Shown here: positions 27,501-36,786 of the stretch, in pieces
Position numbering within the stretch: the stretch's first letter is position 1
How the letters are laid out: each line of letters starts with the position of its first letter
NCBI GenBank assembly: GCA_028015205.1
Contig: CM051521.1
Span: 99,114,513-99,178,512, forward strand
Length of the DNA stretch: 64,000 nucleotides
Reading direction: 5' to 3'
Source: Mytilisepta virgata
Lineage: Eukaryota > Mollusca > Bivalvia > Mytilida > Mytilidae
Notes under the pieces: generated by a model
Told to the model about the DNA's origin: nothing
Databases searched by the model: none
Seen by the model: only the letters and a program-made list of their open reading frames with translations
Position numbers and translations under genes: made by a program

Positions 27501-30500
27501 GACTATTTTTTTTAACCAATTATATTGTAAATTTATTTTTACTCTTCTTAGGCCAATTCAAATTCATTGATAGATTTACATTCCTGCCTGTCCTCAAAAA
27601 TCATCCTGCCCAAAAAAATTTCAGGTCTGTTCTGAAAATTAAATGAAAATATGTTTTTTCAAAAACTCACTGTTGTAATTTCTTGCTTTTTCAGTGGGAA
27701 TTAGACTTTATTCTATCATTAAAGTTAAAAAATAAAATCCTCCCAATTTTTTTGCTCAGGACTGATTAAAATTCACAAAATAAATAAGTTTAACTAGACT
27801 TTTTTTAATTTACTTGATGCCATTAAGGTTTTTATTGTAAGACATCAGATACATTTCCAAAATTTCTTCCAACATATGCCCCTTCTAACAAATTACCATC
27901 TAACATACCTTCATTGAATACTTTATTAAAGTCAAATCCTTGAGATGCAAGGAAATCTATACTGGATGCCTATAAACATTACGAAACCATATCAACAACT
28001 AAACAATGAGCAATTATAAAAATAAAGTACTACATGTAATATGTAATTCTCTTTGTGATTTTTTTTGAGAGAGAAAAATTAAAGATTTAATTTTCATGAA
28101 CAACTTCAAATTACACATTATTTACTTTTTTCTCGTCATCACTAAGAACTGAACAATAGACAGTCTTAATCTGGCTGTAATGTGAGAACCTTGTGCTCAT
28201 TGTTGATGACCTTAGAGCAACTTTCAAGATGAAGAATAGCAATTAAAGTGCAGTTCACTAGTTTGTTTTTTTTTTTACTATATTCCAGTATTGTATTTTG
28301 TTAATGTCTCAGGCTCATGAACCAATCATCTGTCTTGGAAAAATAAACCTGTTACATTGTGTGTATAATTCTATAAATTCAAAAATCAAATTTGTATAAT
28401 ATTATTTCACAATTAAAGGTAAATAAGAATTAATCATACTATAAAGAATAATACATAAAGTTCAGAAACTAATCAGAATCCTCCAACTGCATGTAGATCC
28501 AGTAGTATGAAAAAAAGCTGTTTTTTTTTTTTAAATAAATTAAAATTAAATTAACATTCAAGCTTATACACAAGTAACAAATCTCAATTCGTATACCTGA
28601 CATAAAAATCTTAAATCTGGAGCAGTTCTAGAGTACGGTCTGGGAAAAACATAAAAATTATATGGTCTGGCTTCATATCTGGAATACCAAAATGTATTAT
28701 AAAAGAAATATAATATTTATTACTCACATGGAGATAATTTTTATAGAGGTGATTCTGTGGTAGAACAGTATCACTGCTTTGATGTTGACAAGATTTTCAG
28801 TGTTCCAATATCTAAGATGAGTTGGTCCTGTTCCCACTGTCGTAACATTTCATGTACCTTCACCGATTTGTGACTACCACTGGATTGACTTTGTTGAACT
28901 TCATGACGTGTGCCGTATACGGAGCAGGGGCTGCTAACTCTTCCGGAGCACCTGAGTTTACTCATGGTTTTTATAGGAGTTTGTGTTGTTCATTGTTGTT
29001 TAGTTTTCAGTGTTTATTTATTGTGCTTGTGGTTGTTCATTTGTCTTCCCGGGTTTGTTTGTCTAATGGATTGTGCTTTTTGGTTTGCTCTTTAGGTATT
29101 TTTGTTCTCTTTCAGATACATGTGTTGGAAATGAATAAATTATACAACTGTATCAATAGTAAGAACTTTAACTGCTTCATGCAAACTTGACCATGCCTGG
29201 AGACATTTTTTAAGTCCATGCTAATAATACTTTATGATTCACATATTTCCTTAAATGTTGATAATTAATCTTACATTCTGTATTTGGAATATTATTCAAT
29301 ATAATATATAAAAAAACATTAAAAATCACTTTCCATGTACATATCAATATTATTAATGTAGTCTTTGTTGAATTATTCTAACATTCAAATTTATACGATA
29401 TTCATTTCTTAGAGATAAATACTATTCTGCTACTATCCATTTCACATAACAAAGACATACTTTGGGGTTAAAACATACCAATCAATAAAACAGTTATCTA
29501 GGTTACCATTAAAACAAATGTTTAATAAACATAATGATGTTTTACAGGTACTCAAAGAATTGATTATAATTTGTAATAAATATGTACTCTGTCTAGTGTT
29601 TATCTGGATAATGCCTTACCTTTTACATTCCTTGTCATATCTGAAAGTGCATAAGCCGACCTGACACATCAAAAAATCACTGCAGCTCTGAAAAGGTATA
29701 AATAACAAAATGTCACAATTATAACTTATATAACTGCAAATATCAGTTACGAGAATGTAAATCAACAAAAATATAATTAAAGTGAAGATGTCTGCAATTA
29801 TTTAAAATATTGTTTATCAGCTACATCAGTTACACTTAACCATAAAGGAATAATTTTTGTAAAAATCTAAAGCAAATAGACAATACATTTTTTGTAGCCA
29901 AATGTGCTGAAAACGGTGTAAAACCCCAAATAAACTAACAAAACAATGCATTTTTAGGAGATTATTAAGTGCATTTTAGAGTATGGTCATCAAAAATTAA
30001 AGGCTATTGAAATGTTAAGATAGTATAGATAAACTGGTAAAGTTGTAGAGACACAAAGTAGTAGCAAAGGCACAGATTAATTCGAGCCAAGGTGAGCTTA
30101 AAAATTAAAAAAAAAAACAGCAACCTTTTTTACTTTGAGGTATCTCTCTTCATGTGTGTCAAAAGGAACAGTGTGGCTCAAATTAGCAGCATCCAGTCCT
30201 ACAAAAACAAAACAAGTACACTTAACTTTTATACTTATAAACTTATGAAAAGCATATCAATCTAGCTACAGGTGTTGTATTTATAACAAATCTTCAATAA
30301 AGAAAATTAAGTATATGTTATTGCAATTTTATTGTCATATAATTTTTTGAACAAGAGTGGACACACTACATGTCTCGTCTGAGTATGCACATTTACACAG
30401 AGTAATGATTATCTGATACCTGACATTGCAAGTGAAAGGAAAATGCATTAAAAGAAATAGTAATGGTCAGGCAATAATTTGTCTGAAAAATCGCATGCAT

Positions 30501-33500
30501 GTCATTCAAGCCTAAAACTGTCCAAGGCGAGGTCTCAGACTGGTATGTACCCATCAAGCACTATCTATAGACCAAATGTGGTTGGTCTATGTATTGCAGT
30601 TGCTAAGAAATAGATATTATCCCAAAACGTGAAACAAGTCAGTCAAGCATGAAATAGAGGTCAAAAGTAAGGTGTCAGATGTTAAATTGGTATATACTAA
30701 GAACTTCTATCTACCAAATACTGTGAGTTTAGTTACAAATGTAGTACAGTTGCTGCGAAATAGACTAAATTATGAAAATGTATATTAAGTCACTCAAGTA
30801 TGAAATTCAGGTCAAGTTCAGCTGACATGTATGTACCCACTAAGAACTATCTATTGACCAGATATGTTTCACTTAGGTACTACAGTTGCTAAGAAATGGA
30901 CTTCATCGCAAAAATGTGACCATCAAGAACTATCAATAGACCAAATACGGTGGGTCTAGGTATTACAGTTTCTGAGAAATGGACTTAATCACAAAAATGT
31001 GATACAGGTCACTCAAGCATGAAATTTCGGTCAAGGTCAAAAGGCAGGTGTCAGACTGACATGTATCCACCAAGAACTATCTATTGACCAATTATGGTGG
31101 GTCTAGGTATTCTAGTTGCTGAGAAATGAACCACGAAAATGTGACAAAGTCACTCAAGTATGAAATTCAGGTCAAGTTCAGCTGAAAGGTGTTAGACTGG
31201 CATGTACCCACTAAGAACTATCTATTGACCAGATATGGTTGGCTTAGGTACTACAGTTGCTAAGAAATGGAATTAACCACGAAACTTGGATGCAGATTTT
31301 ACATTTATGTTTATGAAGTCAGTAAACCATGAAAATGGAGTCAGGGTCACAAGTCAAGTATACTGCGGGAAACCTTATACAATATGCTATCTGTGGACCA
31401 TAAATCTTAATTGTAGGTATTATATGTACAAAGTTATTAAAGTTTTTAAAAAGTTTACCCGGCAGTCGCGCTGGAAAGTAATACCTATATCTCGCCTCTA
31501 CGACTTTTCTTCGCAGGCAAGACAAAAACTAAGAAAATCAACTTAATATCATTTGCACATAAAATTTATTTAAATTCAAAGTTCAATTTAACAAATACAC
31601 TAAAAAATACAATAAGTAAGTTTTGTAGCAAGAAAATTGGCATTAGTATTTACATTTTATATAAATAACGAAATGTATCATACTATATATCACTGCTCAT
31701 GCAGATATAACCTTTATCCCTCTATGATCATTTAAAGACACCAGCAAAATCTACCTTACCTGCATGCATACAGCTATAATTTCAAACAAGTAGGGAATTT
31801 TTTTTTCTAAAATAGTATTATGAGAAACATATCCTTTAAGCAAAATAATATCCAGCAAAAGTTTCTGTACTCATTTCTCGAGATGTCAAAATTTAAAAAT
31901 TGTACACTACTTGAAAAAATTTATTTCTGCAAAAGAATTTGGTTCACTAGCAAAATCTGATGCACCAAAAAATTATATGCCTGGATACATTTTGAAAGGG
32001 GGCAAAACTTAGACTATTCCATAAAACATTAAAAGTTAGAATCCAATTTACTTATTAGTTTCAGAGAAAAACATTTCTACATAGACATACTTTTAAAAGG
32101 GAATAGTCAAACAGTTTTGTCCTAATTATATTAGGAAGAAGGGGAATATCTGAAAGACAGTTTACAATAATGACAATAACAATGGACGACACGAAAGAGG
32201 AAAAAGTAATAATAATACATGCTGAGGTTTTGGCTCTTTATGCTAGGTGACCTAATAAAGAGAAATCAACTGCAGATAAACCTATACCTGTAAATTCTCC
32301 ATCAACAGCCATAAAACAACATTCTTCTATTGATTTGGCAACATCAGGCAATACCTCTTTAAAATCTGTGAAAGAAAAATATATAAAAAATATTATCCAC
32401 TTCTCGCTTTAAAGACTAAAGTAATATCTTAGAAATTTCTTAAAATTTAATTTATATAACTAATACATTAAAAAACTTGAAAAACTCAAAATATAAATGC
32501 AAAATCGTTTACATTTGTGTAATTCTGTTTGTACAATGTATCAATTTTTATGTTTCAGTAAAAGGTTGTTTTTTTGGTAAAAACACAGTTCAAGACATGC
32601 ATTTCATCATCACATGAAGCTGTACCAAGGAGAAATGCAAAAACTAATATCCAATGAAATATATTGGATCCAGAGTAGAGGATAAAAAAAATAAAATGGA
32701 ATAAAAGATACCAACAGCTTTCTCTATTGGTAAGATGAGCTAAAATTTCATACTCAAACTGAATTACAAAATACCAGACCCAAGCCCTATCAAGTTTTCA
32801 TTTAAAGTTAAGAATGGGAACAGTATCCCAATAAACATCTGTGGGATACAGTTATGCACACTGGCTTTATTAAAGACAATAATGCTATTTTTAATGTATG
32901 TATAAAAGTGTATCTATAACAATTGTATTAAACCTCTCCTCCCACTAGAAATTGTAATCTCATGAAGGGACCCACTGGATCTGGACAAGTTTTTCTGCAG
33001 CAATAAACAATATTTTTGAGTTTATTCTAACATATTCATAAGGCCTAAGGCCTGATATCCTTAAATAAAAAATAAAAGGGACCTGTAATAAACATTTAAT
33101 GAAAATACTCCATTCAGAAATGAACCTTATACCAAGACATTTGGTATTTGATTTTATTCTAATGAAAATAGATTTTGTTTAAAATAACAATTACTTCCTT
33201 CAACGCTTAATTTTCTCAACTCATATGGTGGGGTCTACTCATAAGAATATTTTAAGGTTAGCAGCTTTGTTAACTTAAAAAGTTTTTGTATTTGACTGAT
33301 GAAAAGGCCTAACATACAAATAGGAAGGCTTGAAAAAAAATTAATGCCTCGGGGAAACAAGAAATGTTGCCATGATGTGAAAGATTCTAACAACTCTGCT
33401 CACTTTCTTTAGTAGAAGACGAACTACATGTTATGCTTGTACGGCCTTTGTATAACAATAACTGAAAAATGCACTAACCCAAACTTATCACTTTTGAATG

Positions 33501-34902
33501 TTAAATCTCTATTTTTATGGATTATGTCTAATAAAGATGTAAGATTTATAGATTCTGATTATTTGGGTATCAAATTCTTCTGTTAAAAATGCCACATATT
33601 TTATTATACAACTGCACATTTTTAAAACATATTATACTTGTAATTCACTACAAATTGAATCAATTCTCTTGGTATACTATCCACATGTCTTAGTTACATC
33701 TGCATAAATCTGAGTAAATTTGGCCTTATTCCCTACGTCCAATTACCTGTTCGCCCTACCTTTAGATATTGTCACTGAATAGACCTTCTTAAACAAAAAA
33801 GTATATAAGAAAAAAGTTATAATCAGAGTAGGCATTAATATGCTTAATCTGATATGCGATTTTAATTTTGTCCTTCCCAATTTTACAAGTACAACCAAAC
33901 TCTTTTGATAAAACCCCCCCTCCCCCTCCTTTGGCTTTAGCTAGCAACTGTAAGTTGATCAATGAATTTTAATCTTAGATTAATGCATAAAAATTATATG
34001 TACCTCTCAATTGATACATTTTGAGTTAATTTTGTCTTTTTTCTAGATTGCATTTCATTTGTTTACTATTTTTTATTTATAATTTAATAATTATTTCAAA
34101 CTTAGAATAAATATATTAATCTTAGTTTCAAATAGATAATTGTGCTTTTATGGAATTTTTGTTAATTTTTTTTAAAAATCAACTTATCAAAGAAAACTTT
34201 CAAAATTTTTTGAAAGACCAATTACAATTTTTGCGTGTCAAGTTTTGTTTATTCTGTAATTAACTAACTGATACCATAATGAACATGAAACAATAAAAAT
34301 GTAATTTCTCCTTTAACAGTTTTAAACAGTTATAAACATCAACATCTAATTAACTAAATCGATAACTTGAGTTGTCTTCAAATATTTTCTTTTATAATTT
34401 TCAAATTGTATAGATACAACATGGGTGAAAAGTATTAGATTCAATTAAAACCTACAATTTTATGTCCTTATATCCATTTTATTTATTACGGACAAAGGTA
34501 TAAACTATAAAGTGTGAACGGACCAGATACTGCATTGGGCGATACCCGATGAACATTATATGTTGTTGTCTTAAACTACTTGTATTCTTAATTAATCATA
34601 ATCAGTATGTCAGGTGTGCATTTCTTATGAATGTGAGAATAAGTCCTCATTGTTTTGATCAATATGTCTGTACCAGCTCTGTGATAAGAATAATAGAATT
34701 TCTATTAGTCACTCATCAAAATTTGTTTTCAGATTGGCATTTTTTTGTAATGTGAAACGTTTTTGTATTTCACTGATGAAAAGGTCTAAAGTAACACATG
34801 CGTGTCCTCTTAAATGAAAGTAAGTTTGAATAAACGATCAAGAAGATTTTGATGCTTTGTGTGGAGGTTTGAATGCCCCTCACTTTTTCTTGTTACTTCC
34901 AT
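6540..34902 (-). CDS. PARN: PARN, poly(A)-specific ribonuclease (22 coding exons)
   Basis: PARN is a cap-stimulated 3'-exonuclease of the DEDD family that removes poly(A) tails and trims small RNAs in cytoplasm and nucleus. Joined exons give 1842 nt, 613 residues plus stop; human PARN is 639. Order: nuclease part 1 (about 1-170) with D28 and E30 in VDGEF; R3H (about 177-250); nuclease part 2 with D297 in [12 protein letters not shown], and H381 and D386 in [12 protein letters not shown]; an RRM (about 444-510) with FPKEW and the cap-binding-type Trp W479 in [13 protein letters not shown]; then a basic nuclear-localisation-like tail (RKRPM...SSKKQK). All four catalytic acidic residues and the histidine are present, so the enzyme should be active. 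The start is a good context (GGCAAGATGG) and MEVTRKNFK aligns with the human N-terminus. BFAR diverges from the same 5' side. Every intron is GT-AG. The family assignment is very secure; the weakest exon edge is the exon 9 acceptor. Confidence 0.96.
6596..8916. other. PARN intron 21, mostly unique sequence
   Basis: AT-rich sequence. The only structure seen is an imperfect inverted repeat pair, caattatctcccttacccaa at 8736 and its complement-like partner at 8822-8845, which may be a small foldback element. Confidence 0.5.
8917..9053 (-). CDS. PARN: PARN coding exon 21
   Basis: Residues 550-596, a Pro-rich low-conservation segment beginning [15 protein letters not shown]. It was identified by splice sites, open frame and correct phase on both sides. 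No close human counterpart was recognised. Confidence 0.85.
9054..12156. other. PARN intron 20, left part, no feature recognised
   Basis: AT-rich intron without recognisable exon, RNA gene or element. Short open frames here lack any conserved motif. Confidence 0.5.
12157..12840. mobile_element. 684-bp non-autonomous element with 29-bp TIRs
   Basis: The left end atttatttttaattaattgg continues through tttacggat. The right end 12812-12840 is its reverse complement with one mismatch in 29 bases. There is no transposase frame inside. It fits a MITE-type cut-and-paste element; the superfamily is not determined because no target duplication was clear. Confidence 0.75.
13142..13298 (-). CDS. PARN: PARN coding exon 20 (basic tail)
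   Basis: Residues 498-550. The end of the RRM ([17 protein letters not shown]) runs into a disordered Ser-rich, basic segment with RKRPM and SSKKQKM clusters about 14 residues apart. These resemble a bipartite nuclear-localisation signal (inference). Confidence 0.9.
13684..14502 (-). mobile_element. Helentron-like element, GCTCACCTGT family
   Basis: Read on the minus strand it starts AGCTCACCTGTCCTAAAAGG, a palindrome ending GTGAGCT. It ends with a GTGAGCG subterminal repeat, a GGGCTC/GGATCC hairpin and CTTG followed by T. It lies in the intron between PARN exons 19 and 20. Confidence 0.7.
14666..14740 (-). CDS. PARN: PARN coding exon 19 (cap-binding Trp)
   Basis: Residues 473-498, [18 protein letters not shown] then KKEEAKN. 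W479 corresponds to the human RRM tryptophan known to stack on the m7G cap. Confidence 0.96.
15181..15549 (-). mobile_element. Helentron-like element, short GCTCA family
   Basis: The minus-strand 3' end has CAGGTGAG, the hairpin GGCTCCCAGGAGCC and CTGG before T. The 5' end begins TTTTTAGCTCAAAGGGTCAG and folds with GTGAGCT. The interior carries a ccatagggtc/ggtggccat motif also found, degraded, at 19200-19775 and 25740-26010. Confidence 0.65.
16380..16466 (-). CDS. PARN: PARN coding exon 18 (RRM start)
   Basis: Residues 444-473, [20 protein letters not shown] then [10 protein letters not shown]. It opens the RNA-recognition motif and is close to human LQPKRDHVLHVTFPKEW. Confidence 0.97.
16695..16750 (-). 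CDS. PARN: PARN coding exon 17
   Basis: Residues 425-444, [19 protein letters not shown] plus the first base of L444. It matches human KLFLMRVMDIPYLNLEGPD. The donor is GTAAGT. Confidence 0.95.
16798..17190 (-). mobile_element. Helentron-like element, GGGGCAT family, short copy
   Basis: The minus-strand 3' end has GGGCATGTAGTGTC, the hairpin TGTCTATTGGACA and CTTG before T. The 5' end has TTTTTATGCCCCGCC. It is the same family as 47365-48130. It sits in the intron between PARN exons 16 and 17. Confidence 0.65.
17482..17551 (-). CDS. PARN: PARN coding exon 16
   Basis: Residues 402-425, [13 protein letters not shown] then [11 protein letters not shown]. It aligns with human SARSKLIEPFFNK and ends in phase 2 before GTGAGT. 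Confidence 0.93.
17790..18617 (-). mobile_element. Helentron-like element, GTCCCCC family
   Basis: The minus-strand 5' end TTTTTGTCCCCCACCCCGAC folds with GGGGGATAT. A matching GCGGGGGAC lies near 17800, followed by a small GAAC/GTTC-type hairpin. Inside, a 161-bp unit (aaggggcataactcctac) occurs twice, starting near 18220 and 18381, then a ggac-gg microsatellite at 18514-18570. The left boundary is approximate. Confidence 0.6.
18976..19083 (-). CDS. PARN: PARN coding exon 15 (fourth catalytic motif)
   Basis: Residues 366-402. [20 protein letters not shown] contains H381 and D386, equivalent to human H377 and D382. It continues MSNYLG and joins the next exon in phase 1. Confidence 0.97.
19200..19775 (-). 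mobile_element. degraded copy related to the 15181-15549 element
   Basis: Repeated cccatagggtccaatg motifs with aatggcagccatcc and a terminal gatggatgccaagtgacaat match the internal and 5' portions of the 15181-15549 element. The ends are not intact. Confidence 0.5.
19908..19983 (-). CDS. PARN: PARN coding exon 14
   Basis: Residues 341-366, from [15 protein letters not shown] to FTKPEV plus the first base of D366. The donor used is GTACGT; a GTTGGT four bases earlier would break the phase into exon 15. Confidence 0.92.
20693..20900 (+). mobile_element. 5' fragment of an AAAGTTTGGGGG-type element
   Basis: It begins AGTCACCAAAACAAAGTTTG then GGGG, like the 5' ends of the 35471 and 35969 families. 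No 3' end was found. It is oriented opposite to PARN. Confidence 0.45.
21340..21382 (-). CDS. PARN: PARN coding exon 13
   Basis: Residues 326-340, (R)[14 protein letters not shown], against human LLDTKLMASTQPFK. Only 43 bases, with a consensus acceptor and GTAAGT donor. Confidence 0.94.
21674..21717 (-). CDS. PARN: PARN coding exon 12
   Basis: Residues 312-326, [15 protein letters not shown], against human LSEFKEMTTCVFPR. It is 44 bases long; donor GTTGGT, phase 2. Confidence 0.94.
22148..22225 (-). CDS. PARN: PARN coding exon 11 (third catalytic motif)
   Basis: Residues 286-311, [20 protein letters not shown] then YHPLPN. D297 corresponds to human D292 of the DEDD site. Phase 0 on both sides, acceptor ATTACAG, donor GTAAGT. 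Confidence 0.97.
22816..22872 (-). CDS. PARN: PARN coding exon 10
   Basis: Residues 267-285, [19 protein letters not shown], matching human ELNDAVGFSRVIHAIANS. Phase 0 on both sides; donor GTAAGT. Confidence 0.94.
23109..23292. mobile_element. Penelope-like inverted repeat with hammerhead-like core
   Basis: The arm ataaaaagacaacaacatcc then tggataac..caaggaaat at the left recurs inverted at 23245-23287, about 42 bp per arm with few mismatches. Between them, on the minus strand, lies CTGAAGAAGCCACC-GTAAGTGGCGAAAC. This has the hammerhead core order CUGANGA, stem II, GAAA. I recall this CTGAAGAAGCCAC...GTGGCGAAAC motif as typical of Penelope-like retroelements. Stems I and III with a cleavage site are not evident, so ribozyme activity is not claimed. 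Confidence 0.5.
23449..23572 (-). CDS. PARN: PARN coding exon 9
   Basis: Residues 225-266: [20 protein letters not shown], then VTRV and a Lys/Glu-rich linker. The acceptor is TTCTTACAAG, eight bases before a more obvious TTTTCAG. Only the upstream site keeps the frame from exon 8 (AA|A) and gives RQKFSGIHLE against human SWKYPKGIHVE. The donor is GTAATT. Confidence 0.87.
23815..25120 (-). mobile_element. Helentron-like element with ~131-bp internal tandem repeat
   Basis: The minus-strand 3' end is GAAAGCTCTCTTG before T; the 5' end is TTATGCCCCACCCATGAATG with GGATGGGTCATA. Inside, four or so copies of a unit with caaggcctaggtctt and gacacatcatcttgagg are spaced about 131 bp. Two joined elements are possible (a junction near 24550). 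Confidence 0.55.
25517..26010. repeat. fragment related to the 15181-15549 family
   Basis: The motifs gcggtggccacctttgttga, tagtccaggtcat and ccatagggtcctatggtaaa recur from the 15181 element. A 104-codon open frame on the minus strand here overlaps the repeat and is not taken as a gene. Confidence 0.45.
26232..26336 (-). CDS. PARN: PARN coding exon 8 (R3H)
   Basis: Residues 190-225, including [18 protein letters not shown], the R3H signature corresponding to human EPCTGFQRKLIYQTL. It ends AA before GTAAGT, phase 2. Confidence 0.93.
26758..26944 (-). CDS. PARN: PARN coding exon 7
   Basis: Residues 128-190, from [17 protein letters not shown] through [14 protein letters not shown]. It is the longest exon. 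It covers the linker into the R3H domain. The donor chosen is TTTG|GTATTA: it gives the right phase into exon 8 and a gap-free 25-residue alignment with human up to the PPC motif. An earlier GTTAAG site would put a stop at the start of exon 8. Confidence 0.9.
27909..27969 (-). CDS. PARN: PARN coding exon 6
   Basis: Residues 108-128, [20 protein letters not shown] plus the first base of G128. It is nearly identical to the human [18 protein letters not shown] stretch. Confidence 0.96.
28597..28678 (-). CDS. PARN: PARN coding exon 5
   Basis: Residues 80-107, including [20 protein letters not shown] and FLCQ. It matches human [23 protein letters not shown]. The exon opens with the base completing R80 and ends in phase 0 at TGT CAG before GTATAC. 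Confidence 0.95.
28800..29115 (+). repeat. dispersed repeat, tail with gttcatttgtcttcccgggt
   Basis: Two opposite-strand copies exist, here and at 55235-55490. Shared landmarks are gtacggagcaggg-like sequence, ccggagcacctgagtt, tttttataggagt and gtgcttgtggttgttcattt. I associate this tail with abundant mussel repeats; element class undetermined. Confidence 0.6.
29620..29687 (-). CDS. PARN: PARN coding exon 4
   Basis: Residues 58-80, [19 protein letters not shown] and ECKR. It corresponds to human SMDFLLFQFGLCTFKYD, a beta-strand segment of the nuclease core. The donor is GTAAGG. Confidence 0.94.
30125..30198 (-). CDS. PARN: PARN coding exon 3
   Basis: Residues 33-57, [20 protein letters not shown] then LKVKK. 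It matches the human FDTPEERYQKLKK segment. The donor GTTGCT is a weak but canonical GT site; phase 0 at the 3' edge fits exon 4. Confidence 0.92.
30352..31526 (-). mobile_element. Helentron-like element, GTCTCGCC family, copy 1
   Basis: The minus-strand 5' end TTTTTGTCTTGCCTGCGAAG folds with GAGGCGAGAT. The 3' end is GACGAGAC, the hairpin GACATGTAGTGTGTC, then CTTG before T. The interior is tandem units of about 145-150 bp (ctatctattgaccaga, ggtattacagttgctgagaa). It is a paralogue of 57449-58442. It lies between PARN exons 2 and 3. Confidence 0.75.
32288..32365 (-). CDS. PARN: PARN coding exon 2 (first catalytic motif)
   Basis: Residues 7-33, ending [12 protein letters not shown]. It carries D28 and E30, the first two metal-binding acids of the DEDD active site, at the same residue numbers as in human PARN. 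The acceptor is TTTCACAG and the donor GTATAG. Confidence 0.95.
32366..34883. other. PARN intron 1, no feature recognised
   Basis: AT-rich, largely unique intron sequence. A run of C at 33906-33926 is the only compositional oddity. Confidence 0.5.
34884..34902 (-). CDS. PARN: PARN coding exon 1
   Basis: Only 19 coding bases: ATG then E-V-T-R-K plus the first base of N7. The donor is GTGAGG. It was found by matching the human N-terminal pattern MEIIRSNFK and requiring phase 1 into exon 2. It is too short to be found by open-frame scanning. Confidence 0.88.
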
Positions 34903-35274
34903 CTTGCCGCTTATATCAATGACATTACGAGATTGCAGATTTACATTTTGAGAGATATAAGTTATTATGGTATTATGAATTTAAAAATTGGTACAGTGTA
35001 TCCGATATTTATTCTCAGAAATCCACTAGCGTTGATCAATAACAATAACATTCTGTTTACTATTGTCAATGACATAAGCAACTGGTATTACTTTCAGTTT
35101 GTTTGGTAACGAAAGTTGATGACAAGTTTTGACAAATGTAAACACGGAAAAGGTTTTTTTCTGCTATAAGTTGATACTTTTTATAATTTAAAAAGACATA
35201 TATTCCCCAAATTTGATGATAAGAGACCAGTTTACACAGATGCATACTCTTTTCTTTAAATCTTTCATTATACA

Positions 35275-35380
35275 GTCATTTCGGGTAATTCTGCGCATCG
35301 TCTTATTCGGCGTATTAACATGAAAATGATTTGAATGCATCGAATTAAACGCTGCGCCGAATTACTCGACAACATAGTAC
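35275..35380. repeat. imperfect inverted repeat near the PARN promoter
   Basis: The stretch cgggtaattctgcgcatcg at 35282 is partly the inverse of cgctgcgccgaattactcga near 35351. The loop is about 50 bp. It is more CpG-rich than its surroundings. It could be a small foldback element or a regulatory hairpin. Confidence 0.4.
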
Positions 35381-35470
35381 TTTGTTTGTTGTATAGGATT
35401 TTATTTGCATTGTACAATGTTATCATTAATTTAAATTTACAGTTACACTAGTAAAGTAAAAGGCATTATT

Positions 35471-35527
35471 ATACCCCCGCAAACAAAGTTTGGGGGTATA
35501 TAGGAATCAGCCTGACTGTCTGTCTGT
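35471..35527 (+). mobile_element. 5' end of a TACCCCCGC family element
   Basis: The palindrome tatacccccgcaaac/aaagtttgggggtata marks the 5' terminus. The body is interrupted after about 55 bases by a truncated SINE. Confidence 0.6.
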
Positions 35528-35785
35528 CTAAATTTGGTATTTGCTGCTTCTTCACCAAATGCACATCATCTAGGAGAAAGAGCAAAGACTGGTCAGCTTA
35601 GAGTCAGTATAATGTGTCCAAGTGAGGTGATATGTCTTCCTGCGGACAGTTACCTCGTGAGCTAGCAGATTAAAAATCCGACTAAGCGTGTCGGTCTAGT
35701 ACAAAGCATCATATCATGTTCTTGTCCTGATATGCACCTGGTTGCCACTGGGCGTTAAACAATAATTCATCCATCCATCCATTAT
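35528..35785 (+). mobile_element. 5'-truncated SINE, same family as 55921-56279
   Basis: Body and tail match the complete copy: tttggtatttgctgc, gtgatatgtcttcctgcgga, ctagtacaaagcatc and cctgatatgcacctgg, ending cgttaaacaataattcatcc with a catc repeat. The tRNA-like head is missing. Confidence 0.8.
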
Positions 35786-35968
35786 TCCATCAAAGATATA
35801 CACAGTTGAGGTGCTGTATGGAACTTTTTCTGATGATTTTATGAATCTCAGTAGTAGCTTTTAGCTGTTGATAGTCCTCTTTAAATAAATAAAGAATTCA
35901 ATTAAACCCAGTTGTCACTGTAACATTAATGCAAAGTAGTGAACATGATATTAATTTGTAATTTTTAT

Positions 35969-36786
35969 ACCCCCTGCAAACAAAGTTTTTTTGTTTGTTT
36001 GTTTGTTTGTTTTTTTTTTTTTTTTTTTGGGGGGGGGGGGGGGTATATAGGAATCACCCTGTAAGTCTGTCTGTCCATATATCTTGTAAGGGCAATGGAT
36101 TTTGATGAAACTTTATATGAAGGTTGGGCATCATATATAGATGTGCATGAAGCAAGATGATTATCGCCGGATGCATGCAAAGGGAGATTATCCAACTTTA
36201 ATTAGGGTTTTACATGTTTAAAGCTGGTAAGCGCAACTCCTCTTAAACCGTTCAATGGATTTTGATGAAAATTTATATGAAGGTTGGGCATCATATGTAG
36301 ATATGCATAAAGCAAGGTAATTTTTGCCTTATGCTTACAAAGGGAGATAATCCAAGTTAAGGGTTTTACATGTTTGAATCGTGTAAGTGCAACTCCTAAA
36401 CTGTTCTATGGATTTTTATGAAACTTTATATGAAAGTTGGGCATCATTTGTAGATGTGCTTAAAGCAAGATAATAATTGTCGGATGCTTTCAAAGGGAGA
36501 TAATCCAACTTAAGGGTTTTACATGTTTAAAGCTTGTAAGCGCAACTCCTAAACCATTCAATGGATTTTGATGATACTTTATATGAAGGTTGGGCATCAT
36601 ATGTATATGTGCATGGAGCAAGATGATTATCGCAGGATGCTTGCAAAGGGAGATAATCCAACTTTAATAAGGGTTTTACAAGTTTAAAGCTTGTAAGTGC
36701 AACTTCTCCTAAACCGTTCAATGGATTTTAATGAAACTTTATATGAAGTAGAGGGTATCACTCAGTGAGGTCACTCACAGTTCTGG
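35969..36786 (+). mobile_element. Helentron-like element, TACCCCC family, with ~155-bp tandem core
   Basis: 5' tatacccccTGCAAACAAAG, then homopolymer T20 and G16 runs in the palindrome loop. Five units of about 155 bp (ttcaatggattttgatgaaa, gaaggttgggcatcat) follow. The 3' end is the hairpin GTGAGGTCACTCAC then agttCTGG before T. Confidence 0.7.

Noticed and set aside
28852..29190. 112-codon plus-strand frame with hydrophobic stretches
   Set aside because: It lies in a dispersed repeat that also occurs inverted at 55235-55490, and runs between PARN exons on the other strand.
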